A DNA stretch of 32,080 nt from Tomitella cavernea (GTDB taxonomy: Bacteria; Actinomycetota; Actinomycetes; Mycobacteriales; Mycobacteriaceae), in the NCBI RefSeq assembly GCF_016599145.1, contig NZ_JAENKO010000047.1, positions 1-32,080 of the forward strand, in the 5' to 3' direction. This document shows positions 7,295 through 16,600 of this stretch, piece by piece. Under the pieces are notes generated by a model, which had not been told where the DNA came from, made no database searches, and saw nothing but the letters and a program-made list of their open reading frames with translations. Made by a program: the position numbers and the translations under genes. The first letter of the stretch is position 1. The number at the start of each line of letters is the position of its first letter.

Positions 7295-8341
7295 TCATCG
7301 CTGCATCGCCACCAGCGGATCCACCTTGGTGACCGACAGCACCGCCAGGAGCGCTCCCAGCAGCCCCAGTCCGGTCATTCCCAGCACGGGCACCAGCACC
7401 CCCGCGGCGGTGACGACGATGGGGACGGTGCCGGACGCCGCCAACGCGAGCAGCACGCCCGCGGTCACCCCCACCGCCTGTCCTGCCACCAGCACGACCA
7501 CCGCCTGACCGAGACCGTCGCGCAGCAGGTAGGAGCGGTCGGCGCCCATGGCGCGCACCACTGCGAGGTCGCCGCGGCGCTGTTGCGTCCACACGGTGAA
7601 GAACGCGCCGACCACCAGCGCGGAGATGGCGAGCAGCATCAGTTGCATCGCCAGCAGTGATCCGTGCTCCGAGCCGTAGCCGGGGACCGCGTCGGTGATG
7701 CTCGACATCGCGAGCACCGTCGTCCCGTCCACCGCGGGGGCCTGGCCGAAGACGACGACCGCGCTCGTGCCCTGGTCGTGGGAGAGGGTCTTCCACGTTG
7801 CGATGGTGGTATAGCCGACGGGGGTGTGCGCGAACGAACCGGCGTCGCCCAGCCCGGACACTCGCAGCGTGTCGGCGCCGGCGGTGACGGTGTCGCCCAC
7901 CGTGACCCCGAGCTCCTCGGCCTGCGACTGCGACAGCAGGATCTCGCCGTCGCCGGGCTGCGCGCCTTCATCGGCGTGCGGCATGAGCGCCGGGTCCGCG
8001 CCGAACACGCTCAGCGCGGCGCTTGTCCCGTCGTGGCCCAGCCGTGTCGTCGCCACCCCCAACCGCGCGGTCTGCGTATCGGTGGCGCGCACCTGGGAGA
8101 CCGCGTCGGTGTCCAGCGTGCTCTCACTGAGCGACGGCGACTGCCCCTGCGCCGGCGCCTGCAGCACCACCGACTGCCCGGGCAGGCGCTCCACTGCGGA
8201 GATCGACTGTCCCTGCAGCCCGTTGGTCAGTGCGGACAGCGCGACGACCATGAAGCTCATCAACGCGATCACGGCACTGATGAGCGTGAATCGACCCCGT
8301 GCGAACAGGATGTCGCGGATACCGATGAACATGTCCCTCAC
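7295..8341 (-). CDS. FtsX/MacB-type ABC permease
   Basis: 348 aa. One N-terminal membrane helix (~18-42) is followed by a large extracytoplasmic domain (~45-225) and three C-terminal helices in a single FtsX domain (~230-345). This is the four-helix permease layout of the LolC/DevC/MacB superfamily. It should dimerise and be driven by the ATPase encoded 61 nt downstream. The start is uncertain: GTG 8341 has GGAG only 3 nt away, while ATG 8332 has AGGG at 2 nt. A short dyad in the divergent intergenic region is a candidate site for the neighbouring response regulator. Confidence 0.92.
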   Translation of the reverse strand: MRDMFIGIRDILFARGRFTLISAVIALMSFMVVALSALTNGLQGQSISAVERLPGQSVVLQAPAQGQSPSLSESTLDTDAVSQVRATDTQTARLGVATTRLGHDGTSAALSVFGADPALMPHADEGAQPGDGEILLSQSQAEELGVTVGDTVTAGADTLRVSGLGDAGSFAHTPVGYTTIATWKTLSHDQGTSAVVVFGQAPAVDGTTVLAMSSITDAVPGYGSEHGSLLAMQLMLLAISALVVGAFFTVWTQQRRGDLAVVRAMGADRSYLLRDGLGQAVVVLVAGQAVGVTAGVLLALAASGTVPIVVTAAGVLVPVLGMTGLGLLGALLAVLSVTKVDPLVAMQR

Positions 8342-8415
8342 AATCTCCAGCTGCGCGGCGCCCTCTGCGGCCTGCGATACCCAGCCTCCCGCGCGCCGTC
8401 AGCTGATACATCGGA

Positions 8416-8431
8416 GAAGATGACGGTCTTC
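8416..8431. promoter_or_regulatory. Dyad between the ABC operon and the kinase gene
   Basis: GAAGA-TGACGG-TCTTC is a perfect 5-6-5 inverted repeat, nested in a looser CATCGGA (8409-8415) and TCCGATG (8440-8446) pair. It lies in the 171-bp divergent region and could bind the NarL-type regulator. Short dyads like this are common by chance. Confidence 0.3.
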
Positions 8432-8499
8432 GCGGATCGTCCGATGGATTAGTGGATCAACCGAAAGTTGTAGAGCCTGGCCGCCGCTCGGATCTCGGG

Positions 8500-8505
8500 G
8501 ATACT
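8500..8505 (+). promoter_or_regulatory. Candidate leaderless -10 of the kinase gene
   Basis: GATACT ends exactly 7 nt before GTG 8513. No Shine-Dalgarno precedes that GTG, so a leaderless transcript is the simplest reading. Confidence 0.45.
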
Positions 8506-8512
8506 GGGTGCC

Positions 8513-9856
8513 GTGCCCGATCCCGGAAACGCAGCACCATCCGCCGCGGCCGGCCTCCCCGCACCCGGGGCCCGGTCCGCCCCCGTCATCGATCGGTACG
8601 TGCTGATCGCCGGGCATGTCCTGTTCACGGTGCTGCTCGTCATCGGTGCGGTCCGCGCCGTGGCGGGCGGCCCGCTCACCACCACCGGACCCGTCGCCCC
8701 GCTGGTCCTGGCGGTCGTGACAGGCGGATGGTACGGCGCCGGCGCCGCGCGGATCGCGGGCGACGCTACGGGCCGGCGCTCGCAGGCATGGCTGGCCGGG
8801 CTGCTGATCCTGTGGCTGGCCCTGGTCGCGGTATCGGGCGAATTCATCTGGCTCGCCTTCCTGCTGGCGATGCTGGTGTGGCACTTGGCGCCGGCGCGGG
8901 TCGCGGTGCCCGTCGATATGGGCGTCGCCCTGGTGGCCGTCGTCGGGTTCGCCTGGCATCAAGGCGAGGTGCAGGCGGGGGCCGTGATCGGCCCCGCTGT
9001 GGGCATCGCGAGCGCCGTGGTGATGACGGAGATCTACCACCGGCTGCGCGCACAGTCGGAGGAGCGCCGGCGGCTGCTCGAGGAGCTGGTCCACACGCAG
9101 GCCGCCCTCGCCGACAGGGAACGCTCCGCGGGCCGCCTCGCCGAGCGCGAGCGCCTGGCACGCGAGATCCACGACACCGTCGGCCAGAGCCTGTCCAGCG
9201 TGATCCTTCTGCTGCGCGCCGCGCTGGCCGACTCCGCCATGACCGACACCGCCGTCACCGCCACCCCCGACACCCCCGACACCCCCGACACCCCCGACGC
9301 GCACACCGACGGCGCCGAACGCGCGCATCAGGCCCACCGCATCCAGTTGCAGACGGCCCTCGACAGCACCCTCGCAGCGCTGGGCGAAACCCGGCGACTG
9401 GTCCGCGGGCTCGACCCCGAGTCGATCGAGAAGCACGGACTGCGCACCGCGCTCGAGGCCCTCGCGGAGGAGAACAGGGCCATGGGCGTGCGCACCACCT
9501 TCACCGAACACGGTGCGCCGCACCCGCTCCCACGGCGCACCGAGGTGGCGTTGCTGCGTGCGGCGCAGGAGGCCGTCACCAACGCGCGCAAACACGCCGA
9601 CGCGGGCTCGGTGACGATCACGCTGACCCACCAGGAGGACGAGACGAGCGTGGACGTCGTCGACGACGGCCGCGGATTCGACGCGCACGCGCCGCGGCAG
9701 CGGCGGTCCGACGGCAGCGGCTACGGGCTCGCCGCGATGCGTACGCGGATCGGCGAATGCTCCGGCACCGTCGTGGTGGAATCAGGCGAGGGCCGCGGCA
9801 CCGCAGTGCGCGCCACGGTCCCCACGATCGCGGCGCCCGGCGCCCAGGAGGGATGA
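8513..9856 (+). CDS. NarL-family sensor histidine kinase
   Basis: 447 aa. Five or six membrane helices fill residues 27-172 with almost no extracytoplasmic domain, so it probably senses the membrane itself or its ABC partner. A coiled coil (~176-212) leads to the HisKA_3 dimerisation helices with phospho-acceptor His220 in REIHDTVGQ. The HATPase_c domain follows, with N-box Asn357 (VTNARKHA), G1 at DDGRGFD (384-390) and G2 GSGYGL (401-406). Between the two dimerisation helices lies an unusual ~35-residue insertion with repeated PDT. GTG 8513 has no ribosome site and is a probable leaderless start. The response regulator follows after 3 nt, and the ABC exporter operon is divergent. Confidence 0.95.
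   Translation: MPDPGNAAPSAAAGLPAPGARSAPVIDRYVLIAGHVLFTVLLVIGAVRAVAGGPLTTTGPVAPLVLAVVTGGWYGAGAARIAGDATGRRSQAWLAGLLILWLALVAVSGEFIWLAFLLAMLVWHLAPARVAVPVDMGVALVAVVGFAWHQGEVQAGAVIGPAVGIASAVVMTEIYHRLRAQSEERRRLLEELVHTQAALADRERSAGRLAERERLAREIHDTVGQSLSSVILLLRAALADSAMTDTAVTATPDTPDTPDTPDAHTDGAERAHQAHRIQLQTALDSTLAALGETRRLVRGLDPESIEKHGLRTALEALAEENRAMGVRTTFTEHGAPHPLPRRTEVALLRAAQEAVTNARKHADAGSVTITLTHQEDETSVDVVDDGRGFDAHAPRQRRSDGSGYGLAAMRTRIGECSGTVVVESGEGRGTAVRATVPTIAAPGAQEG
9263..9298 (+). repeat. Four tandem 9-bp repeats inside the kinase gene
   Basis: ACCCCCGAC occurs four times without a break, encoding the PDT-PDT-PDT run at about residues 252-262. Being a multiple of three, copy-number change would keep the frame. 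Confidence 0.9.
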
Positions 9857-9859
9857 GGC

Positions 9860-10489
9860 ATGACCGCACCGATCCGGCTGCTGCTGGTGGACGACCACCC
9901 CGTGGTGCGCGCGGGCCTGCGCGCGGTGCTCACGACGTCCGCGGGCGTGGAGGTGGTCGGCGAAGCGTCGACCGCGGACGAGGCGCTGCGCCAGGTCCGC
10001 TCGCTTCCGGCCGTCGATGTGGTGCTCATGGACCTGCGCCTGGGCGACGGCGCCGACGGGGTGGAGGCCACCGCCCGGATCCGGGCGTTGCCGCATCCGC
10101 CCCGGGTGCTCATCCTCACCACCTATGAGACCGACAACGACATCCTGCGGGCTGTGCAGGCGGGTGCGACCGGCTACCTGCTCAAGGACGCCGACCCGGA
10201 CGCGCTGGTGCGGGCCATCCGCTCGGCCGCCGCCGGGGAGACGGTGCTCGCACCGATGGTGGCCTCACGCCTGCTCGACCGCATGCAGTCGCCGGCGACG
10301 TCGCTGTCTCCGCGGGAGCTGGAGATCCTGGGCCGCGTGTCCCAGGGCGATTCCAACCGCGACATCGCGCGGGCGGCGTCGATCTCGGAGGCCACCGTCA
10401 AATCGCATCTGGTGCACATCTACACCAAGCTCGGCGTGGACAGCCGCACGCGCGCGGTGATCGCGGCACGCGAGCGCGGGCTGCTCTAG
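9860..10489 (+). CDS. NarL/LuxR-family response regulator
   Basis: 209 aa. The receiver domain has acidic pair D11-D12, phospho-acceptor D58 (LMDLR), the conserved Thr in LILTTYE and Lys109. The LuxR-type helix-turn-helix spans ~147-205 (LSPRELEIL ... ISEATVKSHLVHIYTKL). The ATG comes 3 nt after the kinase stop with GGAGGG upstream, so kinase and regulator form one transcript. The likely target is the divergent ABC exporter operon; that is inference from position. Confidence 0.97.
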   Translation: MTAPIRLLLVDDHPVVRAGLRAVLTTSAGVEVVGEASTADEALRQVRSLPAVDVVLMDLRLGDGADGVEATARIRALPHPPRVLILTTYETDNDILRAVQAGATGYLLKDADPDALVRAIRSAAAGETVLAPMVASRLLDRMQSPATSLSPRELEILGRVSQGDSNRDIARAASISEATVKSHLVHIYTKLGVDSRTRAVIAARERGLL

Positions 10490-10555
10490 CCGCGACGGAC
10501 TCTCCTAGCTGGGGTCCGGGTTCCGAACGGGCGCAATCATCTCCGCATCGTCGGT

Positions 10556-11677
10556 CTACGGCGTACGTGCTTGATGAAGGGCGTGCGAGCTAATATCGGG
10601 CTCGTCCACGTAGTCCTGGTGCGCGCCGATCAGCAGTCCCGCCGCCATCATCGCCACCCAGATTCCGGTGAACAGGGCCCAAATCGCAATGTTCGCCCGA
10701 CGGTAGTAGACGACGCTTGCAGCGAACTCCCGCAGAAAACCCGAAGGCAGGTAATACCGCGCCGTAGGCGACCCGACGACGATCACCCCCGGCATGTCGA
10801 GCCGTTGGGTGAGCGACGCACTCCGCAGCACATGGAAGTCGCTGGTCACTACAACAATTCTTCTTGCCTCCACGGCACGGGAGGCCAGCATCTCGCGCGT
10901 GTTCGTCAAGTTCTCTTCGGTGTTCGTCGACTTGTCTTCGAGAAGCACATGGTCGTCGGGGACCTCCGAGTGCTCGCTCAGATACGACGCCATCGCTGCG
11001 GCTTCGCTGATAACCTCGTCGGCACCTTGCCCGCCTGAAACGACGATCAGCGGAGACGACCCGCTCGCGGTCGCAATGGCACGATAGACATCGATGGCCT
11101 TGTCGAGGCGCCCCGCAAGAAGCGGTGTCACCGACTCGCCGGAGAGTCCCGCTCCGAGCACAACGATCACGTCGGCTTCAGTGACTCGCCGATGCGCGCG
11201 TCCATACACCAACGCATACAACGCGTATCCCACCAGCTCACTGATCATCAGTGCGCCTGGGATCATCACGAAGGGCAGCACCATCATCAGGGGAATCCAC
11301 CTGTCAAAGGTGAACACCCAGCCGATCGAGGTCACCAACGTCAGCGCGATCGCCCCACCGATGGCAGCGGGTACGAGCGTGGCGATGCGCAAGCCTTCGC
11401 GGCGGACCACGACCGGAGTATTGGCGAACAGTGCAAGAGACACGCTCATCAGCAACACCGTCACCAGCAGCACCGGGGCGAAGAACACGATGAAGGCCGC
11501 GTCACCGTCCGGCCGCAGGGTCCCAAGGATCGTGACCGTCAACAGCCAAACGGCTGCGGCGCTGGCCAACATCATCAGCCCGTGGGTGGTGTTGCGGTCA
11601 TCGCGAATCTGCCGCACCACCGTCACCGTCACAAGCGGCACAGTCAGTACGAGCATCGCCCAGAAACCGATAGCCAC
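10556..11677 (-). CDS. YdcF-like (DUF218) membrane protein
   Basis: 373 aa from GTG 11677. About five N-terminal membrane helices (residues ~1-160) precede a DUF218/YdcF domain (~168-330: ADVIVVLGAG, VVSGGQGADE, EDKSTNTEENLTNT, VVTSDFHVLRS). A last helix lies at ~350-372. DUF218 proteins such as SanA and ElyC act in envelope integrity or lipid-carrier metabolism; the exact reaction is not settled. The frame is open upstream to 11902, but that part is acidic, unlike a membrane lead-in, and runs into the divergent tetR promoter. AAGGAGGGG lies about 8 nt before GTG 11677, which decides the start. Base composition looks less GC-rich than its neighbours. Confidence 0.8.
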   Translation of the reverse strand: MAIGFWAMLVLTVPLVTVTVVRQIRDDRNTTHGLMMLASAAAVWLLTVTILGTLRPDGDAAFIVFFAPVLLVTVLLMSVSLALFANTPVVVRREGLRIATLVPAAIGGAIALTLVTSIGWVFTFDRWIPLMMVLPFVMIPGALMISELVGYALYALVYGRAHRRVTEADVIVVLGAGLSGESVTPLLAGRLDKAIDVYRAIATASGSSPLIVVSGGQGADEVISEAAAMASYLSEHSEVPDDHVLLEDKSTNTEENLTNTREMLASRAVEARRIVVVTSDFHVLRSASLTQRLDMPGVIVVGSPTARYYLPSGFLREFAASVVYYRRANIAIWALFTGIWVAMMAAGLLIGAHQDYVDEPDISSHALHQARTP

Positions 11678-11879
11678 GGTCGAGGCCCCTCCTTCCTTGT
11701 CCTTTGCCCGGACGACATCGAACCGGACGAGACTCCGCGCGTCGTCATCGTCCGCCACGCACATCGTAGGTGTCAGCAATGCCGCGTAGCCGCGCGGATA
11801 GGACGCCGGATCAGCGGAGCTTCCCTCCGCCTCACGACTCACCATGAGCGCGGTGGACACGGACCGCCCGGTCGGCCGA

Positions 11880-11885
11880 TAATCT
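11880..11885 (+). promoter_or_regulatory. Candidate leaderless -10 of a tetR gene
   Basis: TAATCT ends exactly 7 nt before GTG 11893, the same hexamer and spacing as at bcp. No Shine-Dalgarno is present. Confidence 0.55.
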
Positions 11886-11892
11886 GGGCATC

Positions 11893-12594
11893 GTGGACAC
11901 ATCTCCGGAGGCAGCCGGCGCGCGGCACCCCAGGACAGCCGCCGATGCGTCCACCGTCAGCGCCGCGGCGACCGAGGAGCTGGTCCCCCGCCGCCGGCCC
12001 ATCCAGGAGCGCAGCAAGCGCCGGTTCGACACGCTGCTGTCGGCCTCACGCGCACTGCTGGTGGACGTGGGATTCGAGTCGTTCACCTGCGAGGCGGCGG
12101 CCGCACGGGCCGGGGTGCCCATCGGAACCCTCTACCAGTTCTTCGCCAACAAGTACGTGATCGTGTGCGAGCTCGACCGCCAGGACCTGGTGGCCGTGCA
12201 GGCCGAGCTGACGAGCTTCGGTGAGGAGGTCCCCTCGCTGGACTGGCCGCGGCTGCTGGAGAAGTTCATCGACCACCTGGCCGGGCTGTGGCTGACCGAC
12301 CCCTCGCGTCGGGCCGTGTGGCTGGCCGTGCAGGCGACGCCGGCCACCCGCGCCACGGCCGCCATCCACGAGCGGGCGCTCGCCCACCAGGTGACGGAGG
12401 TGCTGGCCCCCCTGACCCCGCATGCCCGGGAGGACCGGCGCACGCTCATCGCCGAGGTGCTGGTGCACGCGGTCTACTCGATGCTCAACTTCTCGGTGCA
12501 GGACAGCCAGGACCACGCGGACGCGGTGCGCGAGCTCAAGCGGATGATGACGGCGTACCTCATCTCCACGGAGCGGGCCGCCGGCACCGGCTGA
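11893..12594 (+). CDS. TetR-family transcriptional regulator
   Basis: 233 aa. A disordered Ala/Pro-rich N-terminus (~1-35) precedes the TetR DNA-binding domain: RSKRRFDTLLSASRALL as helix 1 and the helix-turn-helix at ~63-84 with AGVPIGTLYQFFANK. The rest is a helical ligand-binding and dimer domain. It is divergent from the YdcF-like gene, whose promoter it may control, and convergent with the VOC gene (43-bp gap). Ligand and targets are unknown. Confidence 0.93.
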   Translation: MDTSPEAAGARHPRTAADASTVSAAATEELVPRRRPIQERSKRRFDTLLSASRALLVDVGFESFTCEAAAARAGVPIGTLYQFFANKYVIVCELDRQDLVAVQAELTSFGEEVPSLDWPRLLEKFIDHLAGLWLTDPSRRAVWLAVQATPATRATAAIHERALAHQVTEVLAPLTPHAREDRRTLIAEVLVHAVYSMLNFSVQDSQDHADAVRELKRMMTAYLISTERAAGTG

Positions 12595-12637
12595 CGCGGG
12601 CGCCCGGCCGCGTGCCCGACCTCCCCGACCAGAACGT

Positions 12638-13039
12638 CTAGGACGCGGAGACGTTGATCAGCCAGCGCAGCCCGAACCTGTCGCGGCACATGCCGAAGCT
12701 GTCGCCCCACGGCGCGGTGGCGAGCGGCTCGAGCACCTCTCCCCCGTCGACGAGGCGGTTCCAGCGTGCCTCCATGGCCGGGTAGTCGTCGCCGGTGAGG
12801 GCGATGCACACGGTGTCGCCGGCGTCGAACGGCATCGCGTCGGAAGCCATGAGCTCGAGACCCTCGGCCCCGCTCAGGCTGCTGTGCATGATCTTGTCGC
12901 CCTCGACGCCGTCGGGCACGTGCCCCGCCTGCTCGAAGGTCTGCATCTCGAGATCGCCGCCGAAGATGCCGTGGTAGAACGTCATCGCCTCGCGAGCGCT
13001 GCCGCCGAAGTTGATGTACGGGGTGATGGTCGCCGCCAT
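12638..13039 (-). CDS. PhnB-like VOC-family protein
   Basis: 133 aa, vicinal-oxygen-chelate fold of the PhnB/3-demethylubiquinone methyltransferase-like group. Typical marks are an N-terminal TPYINFGGSAREAMTFYH, the FGGDLEMQTF strand, the acidic loop ending in MHSSL, and the C-terminal APWGDSFGMCRDRFGLRWLIN. GGAGG lies 7 nt before the ATG. These proteins are usually small cytosolic metal-dependent or non-catalytic dimers without an assigned substrate. It is not obviously linked to its neighbours. Confidence 0.9.
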   Translation of the reverse strand: MAATITPYINFGGSAREAMTFYHGIFGGDLEMQTFEQAGHVPDGVEGDKIMHSSLSGAEGLELMASDAMPFDAGDTVCIALTGDDYPAMEARWNRLVDGGEVLEPLATAPWGDSFGMCRDRFGLRWLINVSAS

Positions 13040-13146
13040 GTGTTCGCCTCCCGGGCTGGGTTGGCCTGCACTCCGCCCGCAAGCGTAATCCGCGGCCGCG
13101 CCGCGTTGGCGGTTTTCGGGCGCGTACGCACGCGGAATCCATCGAA

Positions 13147-13167
13147 GAGCCGCCGACTCGGCGGCTC
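13147..13167 (-). terminator. Hairpin after acpS
   Basis: GAGCCGCC and GGCGGCTC form a perfect 8-bp stem with a 5-nt loop, 5 nt past the acpS stop. There is no T-run beyond TT, so it is a weak intrinsic terminator candidate for the fas-acpS transcript. Confidence 0.5.
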
Positions 13168-13171
13168 GGGC

Positions 13172-13603
13172 TCACCCCGCCCGCTCGATGACCACGTAGG
13201 CCGCGGCGACGTCGCCGTCGTGGCTGAGCGACACGTGCAGCACCACCTCGCCCAGCGACGCCCGCACGGCCACCGCGACCTCGCCGCTCAGCCGGAGCCC
13301 CGGTCGGCCCCACGCGTCGGCGACCACCTCGATCTCGCGCATCTCGGCCTCCGGCAGCACCGGGGGGCCGCCGTAGACGGCGGCCGACCAGGCCTTGATG
13401 AAGGCCTCCTTGGCCGCCCACCGTGCCGCATAGTGTTTGGCCCGTGCCGCCGCATCCCGGTCCTGCCCCGCGCACGCGCGACGCTCCCCCGGGGTGAAGG
13501 CACGCGTGAAGGCGGTCCCGGGCCGAGCCAGCTGCTCGGCGAATCCCGGGACCGCCACCACGTCGATTCCGATGCCTGCGATCACCTGCCGATGATCACA
13601 CAC
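13172..13603 (-). CDS. acpS: Holo-[acyl-carrier-protein] synthase AcpS
   Basis: 143 aa. Transfers 4'-phosphopantetheine from CoA to the serine of acyl carrier domains, here that of FAS-I. Metal-binding Asp14 (GIGIDVV) and the RWAAKEAFIKAW helix with Lys65-Glu66 are the family signatures; the C-terminal VSLSHDGDVAAAYVV strand is also typical. GTG 13603 is the longest start, but alignment with M. tuberculosis AcpS favours GTG 13585 (VIAGIGID); neither has a good ribosome site. It begins 29 nt after the fas stop and is surely cotranscribed with it, as Rv2523c is with Rv2524c. Confidence 0.95.
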   Translation of the reverse strand: MCDHRQVIAGIGIDVVAVPGFAEQLARPGTAFTRAFTPGERRACAGQDRDAAARAKHYAARWAAKEAFIKAWSAAVYGGPPVLPEAEMREIEVVADAWGRPGLRLSGEVAVAVRASLGEVVLHVSLSHDGDVAAAYVVIERAG

Positions 13604-13632
13604 ATGCGGTCAGCATCCACTCCCGTCTGCGC

Positions 13633-16600
13633 TCACTGTTCTCCGCGCAGGCGGTATTCGCCCTCGCTGTTCAGGCGGGCCTGCGGCTCGAGGAGCATCG
13701 CGGCCTCGTGCTCCTTGATGGACACCGTGCCCGTCGCCGAGCAGCCGAGCCCGTCGAAGCGCCGGCCTTCGGGGCGCTCGTAGAGCTCCGCACCGCCGAC
13801 CATCGCCTGGGTGAGCCGGCGCGCGCCCGCCACCTGCCGTTCGGCCGCCTTGGCCCGGTAGGCCTCCCGCGCGCTCTCCGGCAGCGAGGCGACGAACGCC
13901 TCCGGGTGCGCCACCGCGATGAGCCCGGCGACGTGCCCGAAGCCCAGGCTGGTGAGCAGCCCGGCCCGCAGCGGCATCTCATTGCCGAACCGCAGCGGCT
14001 CCTCCCGGGTCCACACCAGCCGCGGATACTCGGTGAACGCGCCGTCGACGCAGTCCAGGCTGCGGTTGGGCGGGATGATGCCCGCGCCGAGCACCTGGCA
14101 CAGCCCGATCAGCTGGAACGCCGCCGCACCGCCCTTGGAGTGCCCGGTGAGCGTCTTCTGCGAGACGACGAACAGCGGGTTGCCCGGGTCGCGGCCCAGC
14201 GCGTCGGCGATGCGCTCGTGCAGCTCCGACTCGTTGGGATCGTTGGCCGCGGTGGAGGTGTCGTGCTTGGAGACCACCGCCACGTCGTCCACCGTCAGCC
14301 CGACGGTGGCCAGCGCCTTGGCCAGCTGCGAGGTGCGGCCGCCGCGGGCCACGCCCAGCGCGCCGATGCCGGGCGCCGGGATGGAGGTGTGGACGCCGTC
14401 GGCGTGCGAGCCTGCCCAGGCGACCACGCCGAGGACGGGCAGGCCCATCCGCGCGGCCACGTCGCCGCGCGCCAGCAGCACGGTGCCGCCGCCGGCCGAC
14501 TCGACGAACCCGCCGCGGCGCCGGTCGTTGGCCCGCGAGAAACGGCGGGGGTCGATGCCCTTGGCCGTCATGGCGTCCGAGTCGGCGGTGGCGGACATGT
14601 CGCCGAACCCGACGATGCCCTCGATGGACAGGTCGTCGAACCCGCCGGCCACCGCGAAGTCGGCCTTGCCCAGCCGGATCTTGTCGACGCCCTCCTCGAC
14701 GGACACGGCCGCCGTGGCGCAGGCCGCCACCGGGTGCACCATGGCGCCGTAGCCGCCGACGTACGACTGCACCACGTGCGCGGCGATGACGTTGGGCAGC
14801 GCCTCCTGCAGCGTGTCGTTGGCGTGCGGCTCGCCCAGCAGGTTGTCGACGTACAGCGCCCGCATGGAGGTCATGCCGCCCATGCCGGTGCCCTGCGTGT
14901 TGGCCACCTGCGTGGGGTGCACCCAGCGCAGCATCTCGGCGGGGCTGAAGCCCGCGGACAGGAACGCGTCCACGGTGCACACCAGGTTCCACTGGGCCAC
15001 GCGGTCGATCGCCTCGGCCATGTCCGCGGGGATGCCCCACACGGTGGGGTCGAATCCGGTGGGGATCTGGCCGCCGACAGTCCGGGTGAGGTTCACCCTG
15101 CGCGGCACGCGGATCTCGGTGCCGGCCTTGCGGGTCACCTTCCAGTCGCCCGTCTCCGGCACCGACGCCATGGTGGTGCGCTCCGGGTCCGCGTCGACGA
15201 ACGCCCGCGCCTCGCCTTCGGACGAGACCGTGAAGGTGAGATCCTTGTCGAGGAACACCGACGTGAGCAGCGGCGAGGTCTGCTCGACCATCGCGCCGTC
15301 GTCGTCGAAGAGCCGGATTCCGCAGCGCTCGACCACCGCGTCGTGGTAGCGCTCCCAGATCTCCGCCTCGGGCACCTGGTCGCCCGACTCGGCGTCGTAC
15401 CAGCCGGCCTTGGGGGTGGTCTCCCAGGTGACCAAGCCGGTGCTCCAGGCGAGTTCGAGCACGCCCGCCGGCGACAGCTGCTCGTCCACCTCCATCTCGA
15501 AGCGGGTGCGCGCGGAGCCGTAGGGCCCCAACTCGCCCGCGCCGACGATGACGACGAGTTCCTCCGGCGCCGCGGTGACCTCCGGCCAGCTCGGCACGGT
15601 GGCGCTCAGCCGCAGCTCCGGTGGGAAGGGCAGCGCGTCGATCGTCGCCTGGACGCTGCCGGCGAACTCGTCCGCGTCGGCCCCGCCGTCGCTGTTGTCC
15701 GCCTCGTCCTGGGTGCCGGCCAGCTCGGCCAGGTCCAGGTCGACCTCGCCGAGTCCGCCGGTGAGGTCCAGCGTCTGCGGGGCCGCGGCCGCCTTGCCGC
15801 GCACCTCGTCCGACGCGGCGCCGAGCAGCTCCACGGCGATCTCGTCCGGCGCCCAGGTGCGCACGCCCTTGGCCTCGACCTGCTCGACCAGCGGATCGTT
15901 GCCGCCCATCAGCCCGGTGCCGCGCACCCAGCCGATGATCGCGTGCACCAGCGTGACGCGCTCGCCCCAGCCGCGCTCGGCGTGCCAGCGGTTGACCAGC
16001 GCATCCAGCGAGGCCTTGGACTCGCCGTAGGCGCCGTCACCGCCGAACGTGCCCCGGTTGGGCGAACCCGGCAGGACCACGTGCAAGCGCGAGGCGATGT
16101 CGTGGTCGGCGCCGATGCCGGAGAGCCCGGCGACGAGGCGCTCGACCGCCCACAGCAGCACGCGCATCTGCAGCTCGGACTTGGCGCCGGCGTCGCGCAG
16201 GTCCCCCACCACGCGGGGCGCGGCGAAGGGGAACAGCATCGTCGGCGTCATCGGTTCCTTGATGACGGTGGACTTGCCGCCGGCCGACTCGGTCTGCTCG
16301 GTGCCGATCCAGTCGATCAGCGCATCCACGTCGGAGAACGACGCCAGGTTCACCGGCAGCACCCACAGCGCCGCGCCTTCGCGGGCGCTGGTGCGGTAGA
16401 GCTCGCGGAAGTAGGCGAGCTTCTTCTGCGTCAGCGACGAGGTGGTGGCGATCACCGTGGCGCCGCCGGCGAGCAGCTCGCCCACGACCGCGCCGGCGAT
16501 CGACCCCTTGCCCGCGCCCGTGACCACCGCGGTGTCTCCCGCGAACTCGCCGGTGCGCCCCGCGGTGCGCGGAGCCGCGGCGATGGCCGCGTACTCGGCG

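Noticed and set aside
8399-9688. 429-codon minus-strand frame across the kinase
   Set aside because: Antisense of a kinase with complete H, N and G boxes; repeated VGG runs are the complement of the PDT repeats.
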